From: Novosphingobium sp. PhB165 | Lineage (GTDB): Bacteria; Pseudomonadota; Alphaproteobacteria; Sphingomonadales; Sphingomonadaceae | Assembly: GCF_004341845.1 (NCBI RefSeq) | Contig: NZ_SLVB01000008.1 | Coordinates: 1-64,000, forward strand | Direction of reading: 5' to 3' | DNA length: 64,000 nucleotides | Shown here: positions 24,725-32,788 of the stretch, one piece after another | Numbering within the stretch: the first letter of the stretch is position 1 | Layout of the letters: each line of letters opens with the position of its first letter | Notes under the pieces: generated by a model | Databases searched by the model: none | What the model was told of the DNA's origin: nothing | Seen by the model: the letters and a program-made list of their open reading frames with translations, nothing else | Made by a program: the position numbers and the translations under genes

Positions 24725-26458
24725 TCAGGCCGCGAAGCGGTCGAGGTCTTCGGGCGCGAACAACAGGTGGACGGTGCGGCCTGCGGCGGCTGCCACGCCG
24801 CGAACACCGGCTGCGGTCAGCGCGGGCGCGTCGAGCAAGGCGGGATCCTGTAGCTCCACCCTCAGGCGATTGCCGTAACGCTGCGCGCCCAGCACGTTCG
24901 CCGCGCCGCCGAGCCCCTGCTGCATCACGCCGGGGATCGTCACGACCGAACCCTCCGACGACGAGGCCTCAGCTGATACGGCAACCTTGCGCTCTACGGC
25001 CGGGCCTGCCGCAATCGCCTCGCGGATCTCCACGGATACGATATCGGCCACCGGGCCCAGGATCACCTGAAGCGCCTTGTCCGAAGGACGGATCAACCCG
25101 CGCGCGCCCAGCGCCTTGAGCCGCACCTCTGCCACCGCGCCATGATCGACGATGATGAGCCGCAGACGGGTGGTGCAGGCGGAGACTTCCACGATGTTGG
25201 CACTGCCGCCCAGTGCCGCGAGGAAGGCGGCCCCGCGTCCCTCGCTCGCCGGGCTGTCGGCGGCGGCGGGGGTAGCGGCAGACATATCCTCGTCCTCGCG
25301 GCCGGGTGTCTTGAGGTCCAGCTTGCGGATCGCGAAGGAAAACACGCCGTAATAGACCGCGAAGTAGAGCAGCCCCACCGGCAGCAGGAGCAGCGGGCGC
25401 GTCGCCTTGCCGAAGTTCAGCACGTAGTCGAACAGGCCCGCCGAGAAACCGAAGCCAAGGTGCATGCCCAGCGCGTCCGTCAGCCACATCGAAAGGCCGG
25501 TCAGCACCGCGTGGATGGCGTAGAGCACCGGCGCGAGGAACATGAAGCTGAATTCGATGGGCTCGGTCACGCCGGTCAGCAGCGAGGTGAGCGCGAGGCT
25601 GAAGAGCATGCCGCCCACTGCCTTGCGCCGCTCCGGCAGGGCCGCGCGGTACATCGCAAGGCAGGCGGCAGGCAGGCCGAACATCATCACCGGGAAGAAG
25701 CCGGTCATGAAGCTTCCGGCCGTGGGATCGCCCGCGAAGAACCGGCGAATGTCGCCATGCGCGCCGTTGTAGTCGCCGAAGACGAACCAGAAGAGGTTGT
25801 TGAACACGTGGTGCAGGCCGGTGACCAGCAGCAGGCGGTTGATCAGCCCGAACAGGAACAGCCCCACGCCGCCAAGGTCGGTGATGCCGTGGCTGACGCC
25901 GTCGATACCGACCACGATGGGATGGAAGCCCATGCCCACCACCAGTGCAATCGCCAGACCGGCCACGCCCGAGACGATCGGCACGAACCGCCGGCCGCCG
26001 AAGAAAGCGAGGTATTCCGGCAGCTTCATCGCCGCAAAACGATTGTAGAAAGTGCCGCCGACAAGACCCGAGACGATGCCGATGGGTACGTCCAGCCGCC
26101 CGATGGCCTGGCTCTTGGCCGCTGCCACAGCGGCAGCAAGGGCCTCACCCGACAGCTTGAGATCGACGCCCAGCGGCACCGGCATCAGCACTTTGGCGCC
26201 TTCGGTGCCGACGAGGAAGCAGACGATGCCCGCAAGGCACGCCGCGCCGTTGCCGTCCCGCGCGTAGCCGGTGGCGACACCGATGGAGAACAGCAGGCCA
26301 AGGTGCGAGAACAGCGCATCGCCCGCCGCACTCAGCAGCGCGATATTGAGCAGGTCCGGTTGCCCCAGACGCAGGAGCAAGCCCGCGACCGGAAGCACCG
26401 CAATCGGCAGCATGAGCGCGCGGCCCAGCGGCTGCAATGCTTCGAGAATGCGCCTCAT
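24725..26458 (-). CDS. nagE: PTS N-acetylglucosamine transporter, EIIC-EIIB-degenerate EIIB
   Basis: A 577-residue inner-membrane permease that imports and phosphorylates GlcNAc (or glucosamine). The EIIC domain spans about residues 1-380 with family signatures GIVSGLVGGTFYNRF and LLTGVTEPIEFSFMFLAP. An EIIB domain (405-485) carries the phospho-acceptor Cys428 (VSACTTRLRL). A second EIIB-like domain (505-577) aligns exactly 100 residues later but has Tyr528 at the Cys position (GAQRYGNRLRV), so it cannot be phosphorylated on Cys. The ATG overlaps the stop of the EIIA-HPr-EI gene. It is the last gene of the nag operon. No separate EIIA is fused. Confidence 0.9.
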   Translation of the reverse strand: MRRILEALQPLGRALMLPIAVLPVAGLLLRLGQPDLLNIALLSAAGDALFSHLGLLFSIGVATGYARDGNGAACLAGIVCFLVGTEGAKVLMPVPLGVDLKLSGEALAAAVAAAKSQAIGRLDVPIGIVSGLVGGTFYNRFAAMKLPEYLAFFGGRRFVPIVSGVAGLAIALVVGMGFHPIVVGIDGVSHGITDLGGVGLFLFGLINRLLLVTGLHHVFNNLFWFVFGDYNGAHGDIRRFFAGDPTAGSFMTGFFPVMMFGLPAACLAMYRAALPERRKAVGGMLFSLALTSLLTGVTEPIEFSFMFLAPVLYAIHAVLTGLSMWLTDALGMHLGFGFSAGLFDYVLNFGKATRPLLLLPVGLLYFAVYYGVFSFAIRKLDLKTPGREDEDMSAATPAAADSPASEGRGAAFLAALGGSANIVEVSACTTRLRLIIVDHGAVAEVRLKALGARGLIRPSDKALQVILGPVADIVSVEIREAIAAGPAVERKVAVSAEASSSEGSVVTIPGVMQQGLGGAANVLGAQRYGNRLRVELQDPALLDAPALTAAGVRGVAAAAGRTVHLLFAPEDLDRFAA

Positions 26459-29061
26459 GCCCCCTGCTCCTCCAAGAATTTCCGCATCAATTCGCGCACT
26501 TCTCCGGCCGAGGCGCATTCCAGCGCATCGGCGGCAAGCTGGCGGCAGCGTTCGATCTGCAACCCGGCGACCAGCGCCTTGATGTCCGGCACTTGCGCGG
26601 GCGTCGCCGAAAGCTCCGCCACGCCGAGGCCCAGCAGCAGCGGCACGGCCATGGGATCGGACGCCAGCGAACCGCAGACGCCCGTCCAGCGGCCGCCGCG
26701 CGAACCGCCCTCGCACGTCAGGCCGATCAGGCGCAGCACGGCCGGGTGGAGCCCGTCGATATCCGCCGCCACCGCCGAATTGCCCCGGTCCATGGCAAGC
26801 GTATATTGCGTGAGGTCGTTCGTCCCGATCGAGAGGAAATCGGCTTCGCGCGCGAAAATGTCAGCCGTCGCGGCGGCAGCGGGTGTTTCCACCATGATCC
26901 CCAGCGAGACCGGCTCGGTCAGGCCAAGACGCAGGGCGACGCTATCGACTACCGCCCGCACCGCGCGCAGTTCCGCAAGGCTGGCGACCATCGGCACCAT
27001 GATCCGGCACTGACCGGCCGGGCGCACGCGCAAGATCGCCTCGACCTGCTGTTCCAGCAGTTCGGGGTGCGCGAGGCAGACGCGAATGCCGCGCAGGCCC
27101 AGTGCCGGGTTTTCCTCGGCCGGGATCGGCAGGAACGGCGCGGGCTTGTCGCCGCCGATGTCGAGCAGACGCACGATCAGCGGGCGGCCCTCCAGCGCAT
27201 CGGCAATGGCCTGATAGGTTTCGGCCTGCTCGGCAACGCTCGGGGCCTGCGGGCGTTCGACGAACAGGAACTCGCTGCGCAGCAGGCCGCAGCCCTCGGC
27301 GCCGTTTTCCATCGCCTGACGCGCATCGGCCAGCGAGCCGAGATTGGCGAAGACTTCGATCCGGGTGCCGTCCGCCGTATGGCACGGCCCCTTGGCCTCG
27401 CGTGCGGCGGCACGGCGCGCGGCGAGTGCCGCAAGCTGCTGCCGAACACGCGCGATGCGCTCTTCCGAAGCGTCGGTTTCGATCCGCGCAGCCGCGGCGT
27501 CCACCACCAGAACCGCACCGTCCGCGATCCCGTCCAGCGCCGTTCCCATCGCCACCAGCATCGGCACGCCGAGCCCGGCGGCAAGAATCGCGACATGCGA
27601 AGTCGGCCCGCCATTGACGAGGCAAATCGCCGTCAGTCGCTGCGGATCGAGCGCCATGAGCTGCGAGGGCAAGAGATCCTCGGCAATGACCACGGCATTC
27701 TCGGGAAGCGAGAAGCCCGCCGCGTCGCCGCCGATCAGCGCGCAGAGAACCTGCCGTTCCAGATCGCGCATGTCGTCCACACGCTCGGCAAGCCGGGCAT
27801 CGCCGGATCGCAGCAGTAGCTCGACCTGCGTGCCAATGGCGACGCGCCACCCCTGGCCCGCGCTCGCGCCGCCCGCAATCGCCTCATGCGCGGCGGCGAG
27901 CAGGTCCTCGTCCTCCAGCATCACCGCATGGGCGGAAAGGATCGAGGCCGCATGCGCCGGAGCGCCTTCGCTTTCCGCCGCAATCTTCAGGCGTAACTGC
28001 GCCAGCGTTTCGTCCAGCAGAGCGCGTTCGGTGGCGGCATCGCCCGACCCGGCCGAGACTTCCACCTCGCCAAGGCGGTAGCGAACCGCCTGCCCCACGG
28101 CCACGCCCGGCGCGGCAACGACGCCCGCCAGCGTGCCGTCCGCCGCGATCGCTGTCGCCCGGCGGAGCACCGACGCGGTCACGCGCGCGGGCTCGACACC
28201 GGACTTCTCGTCGATCTTTTCATCCGCATGCGCCAGTTCGCCCATGCCGCTGGCGATCAGCGCTTCCAGAGCGTCCAGCACGTCCGCAGCCTGCGCGCCG
28301 CGCGCGTGGAGCGAAATGCGGTCACCCAGCTTGACGCCCAGCGCCAGCACACCCACCGGACTGCGCAGGCTGGCCGACTTGCCGGCGATCTCCATCCGCA
28401 CGCCCGCATCGAAAGACGTCGCCACCTGCCGCAGGCGTGCCGCCGGGCGCGCGTGGATGCCGTGACGCAGCAGCACGGAAACCTCGCGCACCAGTTCGTC
28501 ATCAGCGGACGCGGTAGGCTGTGACGCCTCGCCTGCTGCCGCGCCGATGTGCCGCAGCGTCATCACCACGTCGCCAACCGTCACCGGACCCGGCTCACGC
28601 TTCGATTCCAGCGTCCATTCCTCGGCCGAGAGCAGGAGCACCGGCGTCATCGCGCTCGGCGCGCCGGTCACGATTGCATCGAGATCGAAGCGGATCAGCG
28701 GCTCGCCTGCCGCAACGCTCTGGTCCTGCGCCACCAGCGGCATGAAACCCCGCCCGCCCATCGCCACGGTATCGACACCGAGATGGACCAGCAGTTCCGC
28801 CCCGCCTTCAAGGCGCAAGGTCACAGCATGGCCCGTCGCCGCGATCGCGGCGATCACGCCCGCGCAAGGCGCATGGAGCACTGAGCCGGTGGGATCGATG
28901 GCAACGCCGTCGCCGACCATGCCGCTCGCGAAGGCCGGATCGGGAATCTCGTCAAGCGGACCCAGCCACCCGTCGAGAGGCGCAGCAACGGCGATCCTCT
29001 GCGGTTCGACAGGCGCGTTCGCGCGGGTGGCGCTCAAAATAGGGGAAACGGAGGCAGACAT
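26455..29061 (-). CDS. nagF: PTS EIIA-HPr-EI fusion (phosphoenolpyruvate phosphotransferase)
   Basis: An 868-residue cytoplasmic phosphocarrier fusing three modules that relay phosphate from PEP to EIIB. Order: EIIA-Glc-like domain with phospho-His93 (LLVHLGVDTV), HPr domain with phospho-His203 (GIHARPAAR), and enzyme I with phospho-His489 (GGPTSHVAILA). The PEP-site motif is FLSIGTNDLTQYTLAMDRGN and the catalytic Cys lies in TGVCGSLASDP near the end. Paired with the EIIC-EIIB gene this makes a self-contained GlcNAc PTS. An AGGAG lies 13 bases before the chosen ATG; a longer in-frame start at 29118 would overlap nagA. Confidence 0.93.
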   Translation of the reverse strand: MSASVSPILSATRANAPVEPQRIAVAAPLDGWLGPLDEIPDPAFASGMVGDGVAIDPTGSVLHAPCAGVIAAIAATGHAVTLRLEGGAELLVHLGVDTVAMGGRGFMPLVAQDQSVAAGEPLIRFDLDAIVTGAPSAMTPVLLLSAEEWTLESKREPGPVTVGDVVMTLRHIGAAAGEASQPTASADDELVREVSVLLRHGIHARPAARLRQVATSFDAGVRMEIAGKSASLRSPVGVLALGVKLGDRISLHARGAQAADVLDALEALIASGMGELAHADEKIDEKSGVEPARVTASVLRRATAIAADGTLAGVVAAPGVAVGQAVRYRLGEVEVSAGSGDAATERALLDETLAQLRLKIAAESEGAPAHAASILSAHAVMLEDEDLLAAAHEAIAGGASAGQGWRVAIGTQVELLLRSGDARLAERVDDMRDLERQVLCALIGGDAAGFSLPENAVVIAEDLLPSQLMALDPQRLTAICLVNGGPTSHVAILAAGLGVPMLVAMGTALDGIADGAVLVVDAAAARIETDASEERIARVRQQLAALAARRAAAREAKGPCHTADGTRIEVFANLGSLADARQAMENGAEGCGLLRSEFLFVERPQAPSVAEQAETYQAIADALEGRPLIVRLLDIGGDKPAPFLPIPAEENPALGLRGIRVCLAHPELLEQQVEAILRVRPAGQCRIMVPMVASLAELRAVRAVVDSVALRLGLTEPVSLGIMVETPAAAATADIFAREADFLSIGTNDLTQYTLAMDRGNSAVAADIDGLHPAVLRLIGLTCEGGSRGGRWTGVCGSLASDPMAVPLLLGLGVAELSATPAQVPDIKALVAGLQIERCRQLAADALECASAGEVRELMRKFLEEQGA

Positions 29062-29090
29062 CGGACTGGCTTGTCTCCTGGAGACGGATC

Positions 29091-30221
29091 TCAGAACACC
29101 CGCTCGCCGCCGATCCACGTCGCCTGCGGCGCCATGGTGCGGTCGAGGCGGACGAAGTCGGCGGTGCGGCCGGCGGCAATGGTACCCCGTTCGGAGGCGA
29201 GCCCCAGGAACGTGGCAGGCTGCAAGGTGGCCATTTCAACGGCTTGCGCAAGCGAAACACCCGCCATGTCGACGACATTGCGCACCGCGTCGCCCATATT
29301 CAGCGAAGCCCCCGCCAACGTGCCGTCCGCGCCCACGCAGCGCCCTTCGGCCACGGTGATCTCGCGCCCGTCCAGCTGGAAGCTCGCAAGGTCGGAACCG
29401 ACGCAGGGCATGGCGTCCGTCACCAGCATGAAGCGGTCGATCGGGCGGCTTGCCAGCGCCACGCGCATCACGGCGGGGTGAACGTGGTATCCGTCCGCGA
29501 TCAGCCCGCACCACGCCGACCGGTTCTCAAGCGCTGCCCCGACCATGCCGGGATTGCGATGGTGCAGCGCGGACATGGCGTTGAACAAGTGGGTCACGCC
29601 GGTCACGCCCATATCGAAAGCGGCACGTGCCGTCTCGTAATCGGCGTCGGAGTGGCCCATGGCCAGCACGACACCCGCGTCGATCAGCGCGCGCGCCTGA
29701 TCCGCGTCGAGATATTCGGGCGCGATAGTGAAGAGCACGCGGCCCGCGCGGGGCCTGATGAGCAGTTCGACCAGACTGTCGTCCAGCTTGCGCAGATTGC
29801 CTTCGGAATGGATACCCCGGCGCTTGGCGTTGAGTACCGGCCCTTCGACGTGGATGCCGATGCAGCCCTTCACGCCCGAGGACACGGCATCGTCGGTCGC
29901 GTCCAGCCCCGCCGCGATCACGTCCGGCGTGGCACTGATCAGCGTGGGCAGCATGGCCGTGGTGCCGAAGCGCGCGTGCGCGGCGGCAATCGTCGCGATG
30001 CCCGCAACCGTGGGGCTGTCGTTGAGCAGCACGCCGCCGCCGCCGTTCACCTGCACGTCGATGAAGCCCGGCACCAGCCAGCCTCCGTCGAGATCGATGA
30101 CTTCATCGGCGTCCGCGCCGCTCTCGGTGGCGGCGATGCGGCCCTGCTCGACGGTCAGCACGACATCGCGCGCCCATGCGCGGCCGAGATAGACGTTGCC
30201 GTTGACGAAGGCGATTTTCAT
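29091..30221 (-). CDS. nagA: N-acetylglucosamine-6-phosphate deacetylase
   Basis: A 376-residue amidohydrolase that converts GlcNAc-6-P to glucosamine-6-P and acetate. The TIM barrel and metal-site motifs are visible: GCIGIHVEGPVLN (Glu of the metal site), MGHSDADYET (His) and GVTHLFNAMSALHHRNPG (His). The N- and C-terminal beta-sandwich strands (FVNGNVYLGRA; GRTADFVRLDR) are intact. It overlaps the upstream deaminase stop by one base (TGATG), and 29 bases separate it from the EIIA-HPr-EI gene. Confidence 0.95.
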   Translation of the reverse strand: MKIAFVNGNVYLGRAWARDVVLTVEQGRIAATESGADADEVIDLDGGWLVPGFIDVQVNGGGGVLLNDSPTVAGIATIAAAHARFGTTAMLPTLISATPDVIAAGLDATDDAVSSGVKGCIGIHVEGPVLNAKRRGIHSEGNLRKLDDSLVELLIRPRAGRVLFTIAPEYLDADQARALIDAGVVLAMGHSDADYETARAAFDMGVTGVTHLFNAMSALHHRNPGMVGAALENRSAWCGLIADGYHVHPAVMRVALASRPIDRFMLVTDAMPCVGSDLASFQLDGREITVAEGRCVGADGTLAGASLNMGDAVRNVVDMAGVSLAQAVEMATLQPATFLGLASERGTIAAGRTADFVRLDRTMAPQATWIGGERVF

Positions 30222-31279
30222 CAGAGAGTCTCGGTAACCTTGCGCAAGTGCGCGGGCTTGTCGGGATCCAGACCGCGCGCCAGCGAAAGCGCGTTCACTT
30301 GCGGATAGAAGGCCTGGATCATCAGCAGCGGCTCCAGCGCGGGATGGCCCGCCAGCGCGGCGAAAGCCTGCGCGCCGACCGGAACCGTGGCATCGAGCAG
30401 CGAGACTTGCGCACCGCGCCCGGCGAACTCGCTGGCGGCTTCGCGCACGCTCTCGCCGCTGGCATCGGACGTCGCGAAGGCAACGATGGGGAAACCGCCG
30501 TCGATGATCGTCATCGGGCCGTGGCGCACTTCGGCGGCGCTATAGGCCTCGGCATGGAGCGCGCAGGTTTCCTTCAGCTTGAGCGCGGCTTCCTGTGCCA
30601 CGGCAAAGCCATAGCCGCGCGCGATCACGAAGAGATTGGCGGCATCGGAGAGCCGCTCGACCAGATCAAACGGGGCGATCTTCGCGGCCGCTTCCATCGC
30701 GTTCGGCAGACCGTCCATGGCCTTGCCCAGCGCGGCTCCGGGCTCGGTCTCTCCGGTCCAGTGCGCCACCAGCGCGGCAACGCCGGCCAGCGAGGCGATG
30801 AAGGACTTGGTGGCCGCAACCGACTTTTCCGGCCCGGCATGAAGCGGCAGCACCCACTGCGCCAGATCGGCGAGCGGCGCGGTCTCGTCATTCACCAGCG
30901 CGACAACGCGGGCTCCCGCGCGGCGATGCGCCTCGACGGCGGCCAGCAGGTCGGGGCTGCGCCCGCTCTGCGAGATCGCCAGCACGAGCACGCGGCCCGG
31001 CTGCATCTCGGCGCCGAATACGGAAGATACGCTGAGGGCAGAGGACGAGACCGGCAGGCCCACCATGGTCTCGATCAGGTACTTGGCATAAGTCGCCGCA
31101 TTGTCGGACGATCCGCGCGCGCAAGTAACCACGACCGACGGTGGATTGTCGCGCAGGTCCCGCGCCAGCGCCGCAAGGGCTGCGCGGTTGGCCTCCAGAA
31201 ACGCCCGCACGGCCTGCGGTGCCTCTGCGGCCTCGCGGGCCATGAGGGAAAGAGGAGGATTTGCGGCGTCGGACTGCAT
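30221..31279 (-). CDS. nagB-II: SIS-domain glucosamine-6-phosphate deaminase (NagB-II type)
   Basis: A 352-residue protein with two SIS domains, related to the isomerase half of GlmS but without its glutaminase half. Motifs are VVTCARGSSDNAATYAKYL (SIS 1) and ISQSGRSPDLLAAVEAHRRA; the second SIS begins near FVIARGYGFAVAQEAALKLK, and LHAEAYSAAEVRHGP is the sugar-phosphate-binding loop. In nag operons lacking classical nagB this family converts glucosamine-6-P to fructose-6-P and ammonia. It is the first gene of the operon; a candidate operator lies 66 bases upstream. Confidence 0.9.
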   Translation of the reverse strand: MQSDAANPPLSLMAREAAEAPQAVRAFLEANRAALAALARDLRDNPPSVVVTCARGSSDNAATYAKYLIETMVGLPVSSSALSVSSVFGAEMQPGRVLVLAISQSGRSPDLLAAVEAHRRAGARVVALVNDETAPLADLAQWVLPLHAGPEKSVAATKSFIASLAGVAALVAHWTGETEPGAALGKAMDGLPNAMEAAAKIAPFDLVERLSDAANLFVIARGYGFAVAQEAALKLKETCALHAEAYSAAEVRHGPMTIIDGGFPIVAFATSDASGESVREAASEFAGRGAQVSLLDATVPVGAQAFAALAGHPALEPLLMIQAFYPQVNALSLARGLDPDKPAHLRKVTETL

Positions 31280-31489
31280 TACGGTGAAATCTCCCTGGCC
31301 CGCCTTCCGATCGGCGGACTATGCACCAATCGGGGACGACCACCTACCAATGTCGATATAAGTTCTATATTGGTATTCACGAACTCAAGGCCATGCGCAA
31401 TTGGTTTTGCGCACGGCGATCATTTTTCTTGTGCGGCCGGCCTTCCCATTCGCGGCTGTCCGTGCACTTCATGTGCGGTTCTGTTCCTT
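31280..31489. other. nag operon promoter region
   Basis: This gap between cutC and the deaminase gene (both on the minus strand) is AT-rich around 31345-31380 and holds the inverted repeat listed separately. No other gene is seen. Confidence 0.5.
31345..31375. promoter_or_regulatory. Candidate nag operator
   Basis: Inverted repeat TACCAAT / ATTGGTA with 17 bases between the arms, enclosing a smaller ATATA-AGTTC-TATAT repeat. It lies 66 bases upstream of the first nag gene. The half-site TTGGTATT recurs at 35270-35277 before the aspartylglucosaminidase gene, suggesting one GlcNAc-responsive regulator (GntR or LacI type), which is not encoded in the window. Confidence 0.42.
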
Positions 31490-32239
31490 TCAGGCACCGC
31501 TTGCCCGGGCTTCGATCGCCGCCTTTACGCGCGCCACTTCCCGCGCATCCGTCACCATCCGCGCACCCTTCTGGAAGCCCAGTTGCTCAAGGCGTTCGCC
31601 ACCATCCGGTACCGCTTGCGCCGTTCGGCAGGAGCCGTGGAATTCCCTGATTCCAGCCGCTCCCAGTACCGGAATCGTTTCGGCGGAAACGCCAGAACCG
31701 GCAAGAATCACGATGCGCCCGGCCGCCAGTTCGCCAAGATAGGCCAGCATCCGCGCGCCCTCGGCCGCCCGCACGGCACCACCGGAGGTCAGGATGCGAT
31801 CGAAGCCCATCGCCACGGCCTGCTCCAGCCCGTTTTCCATGTCGTCCAGCAAGTCGAACACCCGGTGCAACGTCAGCGAAAGCCGCGCGCCGCGTGCAGC
31901 ACCGGCGCGCCTGGCATGATCGAGCCACTCGTCCAGCACCGGCAGGTCGAGCCCTGCGGCGCTGCCCGCACCGATCACGATTCCGGCCAGTCCGGCCTCG
32001 GCCGCCAGATCGATATCATCACGGACTTGCGCCACTTCCCACGCGTCATAAACGAAATCGCCTTCGCGGGGGCGGCACAACATGTGGACGGGAATCGGCG
32101 CCTCGGCAGCCAAACGGACAAGCGAGCGCGGCGGCGTCAAACCGCCCAGCGCCAGCGCACTGCACAGCTCCACTCGGTCGCCGCCACCCATGACGGCAGC
32201 CGCGATGCCGGCAGCATCCTCCACACAGACCTCGAGCAT
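31490..32239 (-). CDS. cutC: CutC-family protein
   Basis: A 249-residue TIM-barrel protein of the CutC family. Motifs are DRVELCSALALGGLTPPRSL near the N-terminus, VHMLCRPREGDFVYD and LTLHRVFDLL (the conserved Arg and His), then ILTSGGAVRAAEGARML. CutC was named for copper homeostasis in E. coli, but that role is disputed and the true function is unknown. The ATG at 32239 is preceded by a G-rich stretch that could bind the ribosome. It lies just upstream of the nag operon on the same strand, so a link to amino-sugar use is possible. Confidence 0.9.
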   Translation of the reverse strand: MLEVCVEDAAGIAAAVMGGGDRVELCSALALGGLTPPRSLVRLAAEAPIPVHMLCRPREGDFVYDAWEVAQVRDDIDLAAEAGLAGIVIGAGSAAGLDLPVLDEWLDHARRAGAARGARLSLTLHRVFDLLDDMENGLEQAVAMGFDRILTSGGAVRAAEGARMLAYLGELAAGRIVILAGSGVSAETIPVLGAAGIREFHGSCRTAQAVPDGGERLEQLGFQKGARMVTDAREVARVKAAIEARASGA

Positions 32240-32573
32240 TTTATCCCCCCACAGACTGCCCTGCCGGCTTTGCAACCGGTGATTCGCGTTATCGCAAATT
32301 GGACATACTTTGGCTTACCAGACCAGCGGGTTCAACAGACCGCCCAACGCAGCCGGAGAGCGATGACTCCAAAAATTCCCCCAAATCCCTAGCGATCCGG
32401 CGACATTCGGGGATCGAGGAAAAATTTCCAGTGGACACAAGGATCTATTTTGGTGACATTGACTGCGAAGATTGGCATGATATTGGCATTGCCGTAAGAA
32501 AATTTCAGCGGGCTCGCATTTCGCAAACGGAAACGGTCGAAACGCGCGTCCCGGGTCGGGTTACGAGGAAATT
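32240..32573. other. Divergent control region of cutC and a small ORF
   Basis: About 330 bases without a supported gene. The downstream part is AT-richer and contains TTGG-type repeats: TTGGTGACATTG near 32454, and two TTGGCAT copies spaced by four bases within 32472-32491. These could be regulator half-sites related to the nag operator. The upstream part probably holds the cutC promoter. Confidence 0.4.
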
Positions 32574-32666
32574 ATGATGAAACCTGCGTGCATCAAGCTG
32601 CTGGCAACACATGTCAGCTCGCTTGGCCACGCCGAATCCTCGGCGACTGCCCAGTTCAGCTTCTAA
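32574..32666 (+). pseudogene. 30-codon ORF, possible remnant of a deleted outer-membrane receptor gene
   Basis: The frame starts at ATG 32574 behind a good ribosome site (GAGGAA five bases upstream) and ends after SSATAQFSF. The product is only 30 residues. An aromatic C-terminus ending in F is typical of outer-membrane beta-barrels, and a strong terminator follows 62 bases later. The layout (control region, start, barrel-like end, terminator) fits a TonB-dependent receptor gene that lost its middle by deletion. A genuine leader peptide or chance frame is also possible. Confidence 0.3.
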
Positions 32667-32727
32667 GTCCCGTGCAAAGCCGGCAGGTCTCACTCTCCTC
32701 CTCCCGAGATCTGCATGCACACGGGCC

Positions 32728-32774
32728 GGCGCCTGCCTCACGGTTTCGACCGCATAGGCAGGCGCCGTCCTTTT
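32728..32774 (+). terminator. Rho-independent terminator upstream of GH92 gene
   Basis: Perfect 11-bp stem GGCGCCTGCCT (32728-32738) / AGGCAGGCGCC (32756-32766) with a 17-base loop, followed by GTCCTTTT. It lies directly before the GH92 gene and so must end an upstream plus-strand transcript, although only a 30-codon frame is seen there. Confidence 0.72.
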
Positions 32775-32788
32775 AAGGAATCTTTGTC

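Noticed and set aside
32299..32577. 92-codon plus-strand frame in the cutC/GH92 gap
   Set aside because: No ribosome site, no family, unusual composition, and it covers the putative control region.
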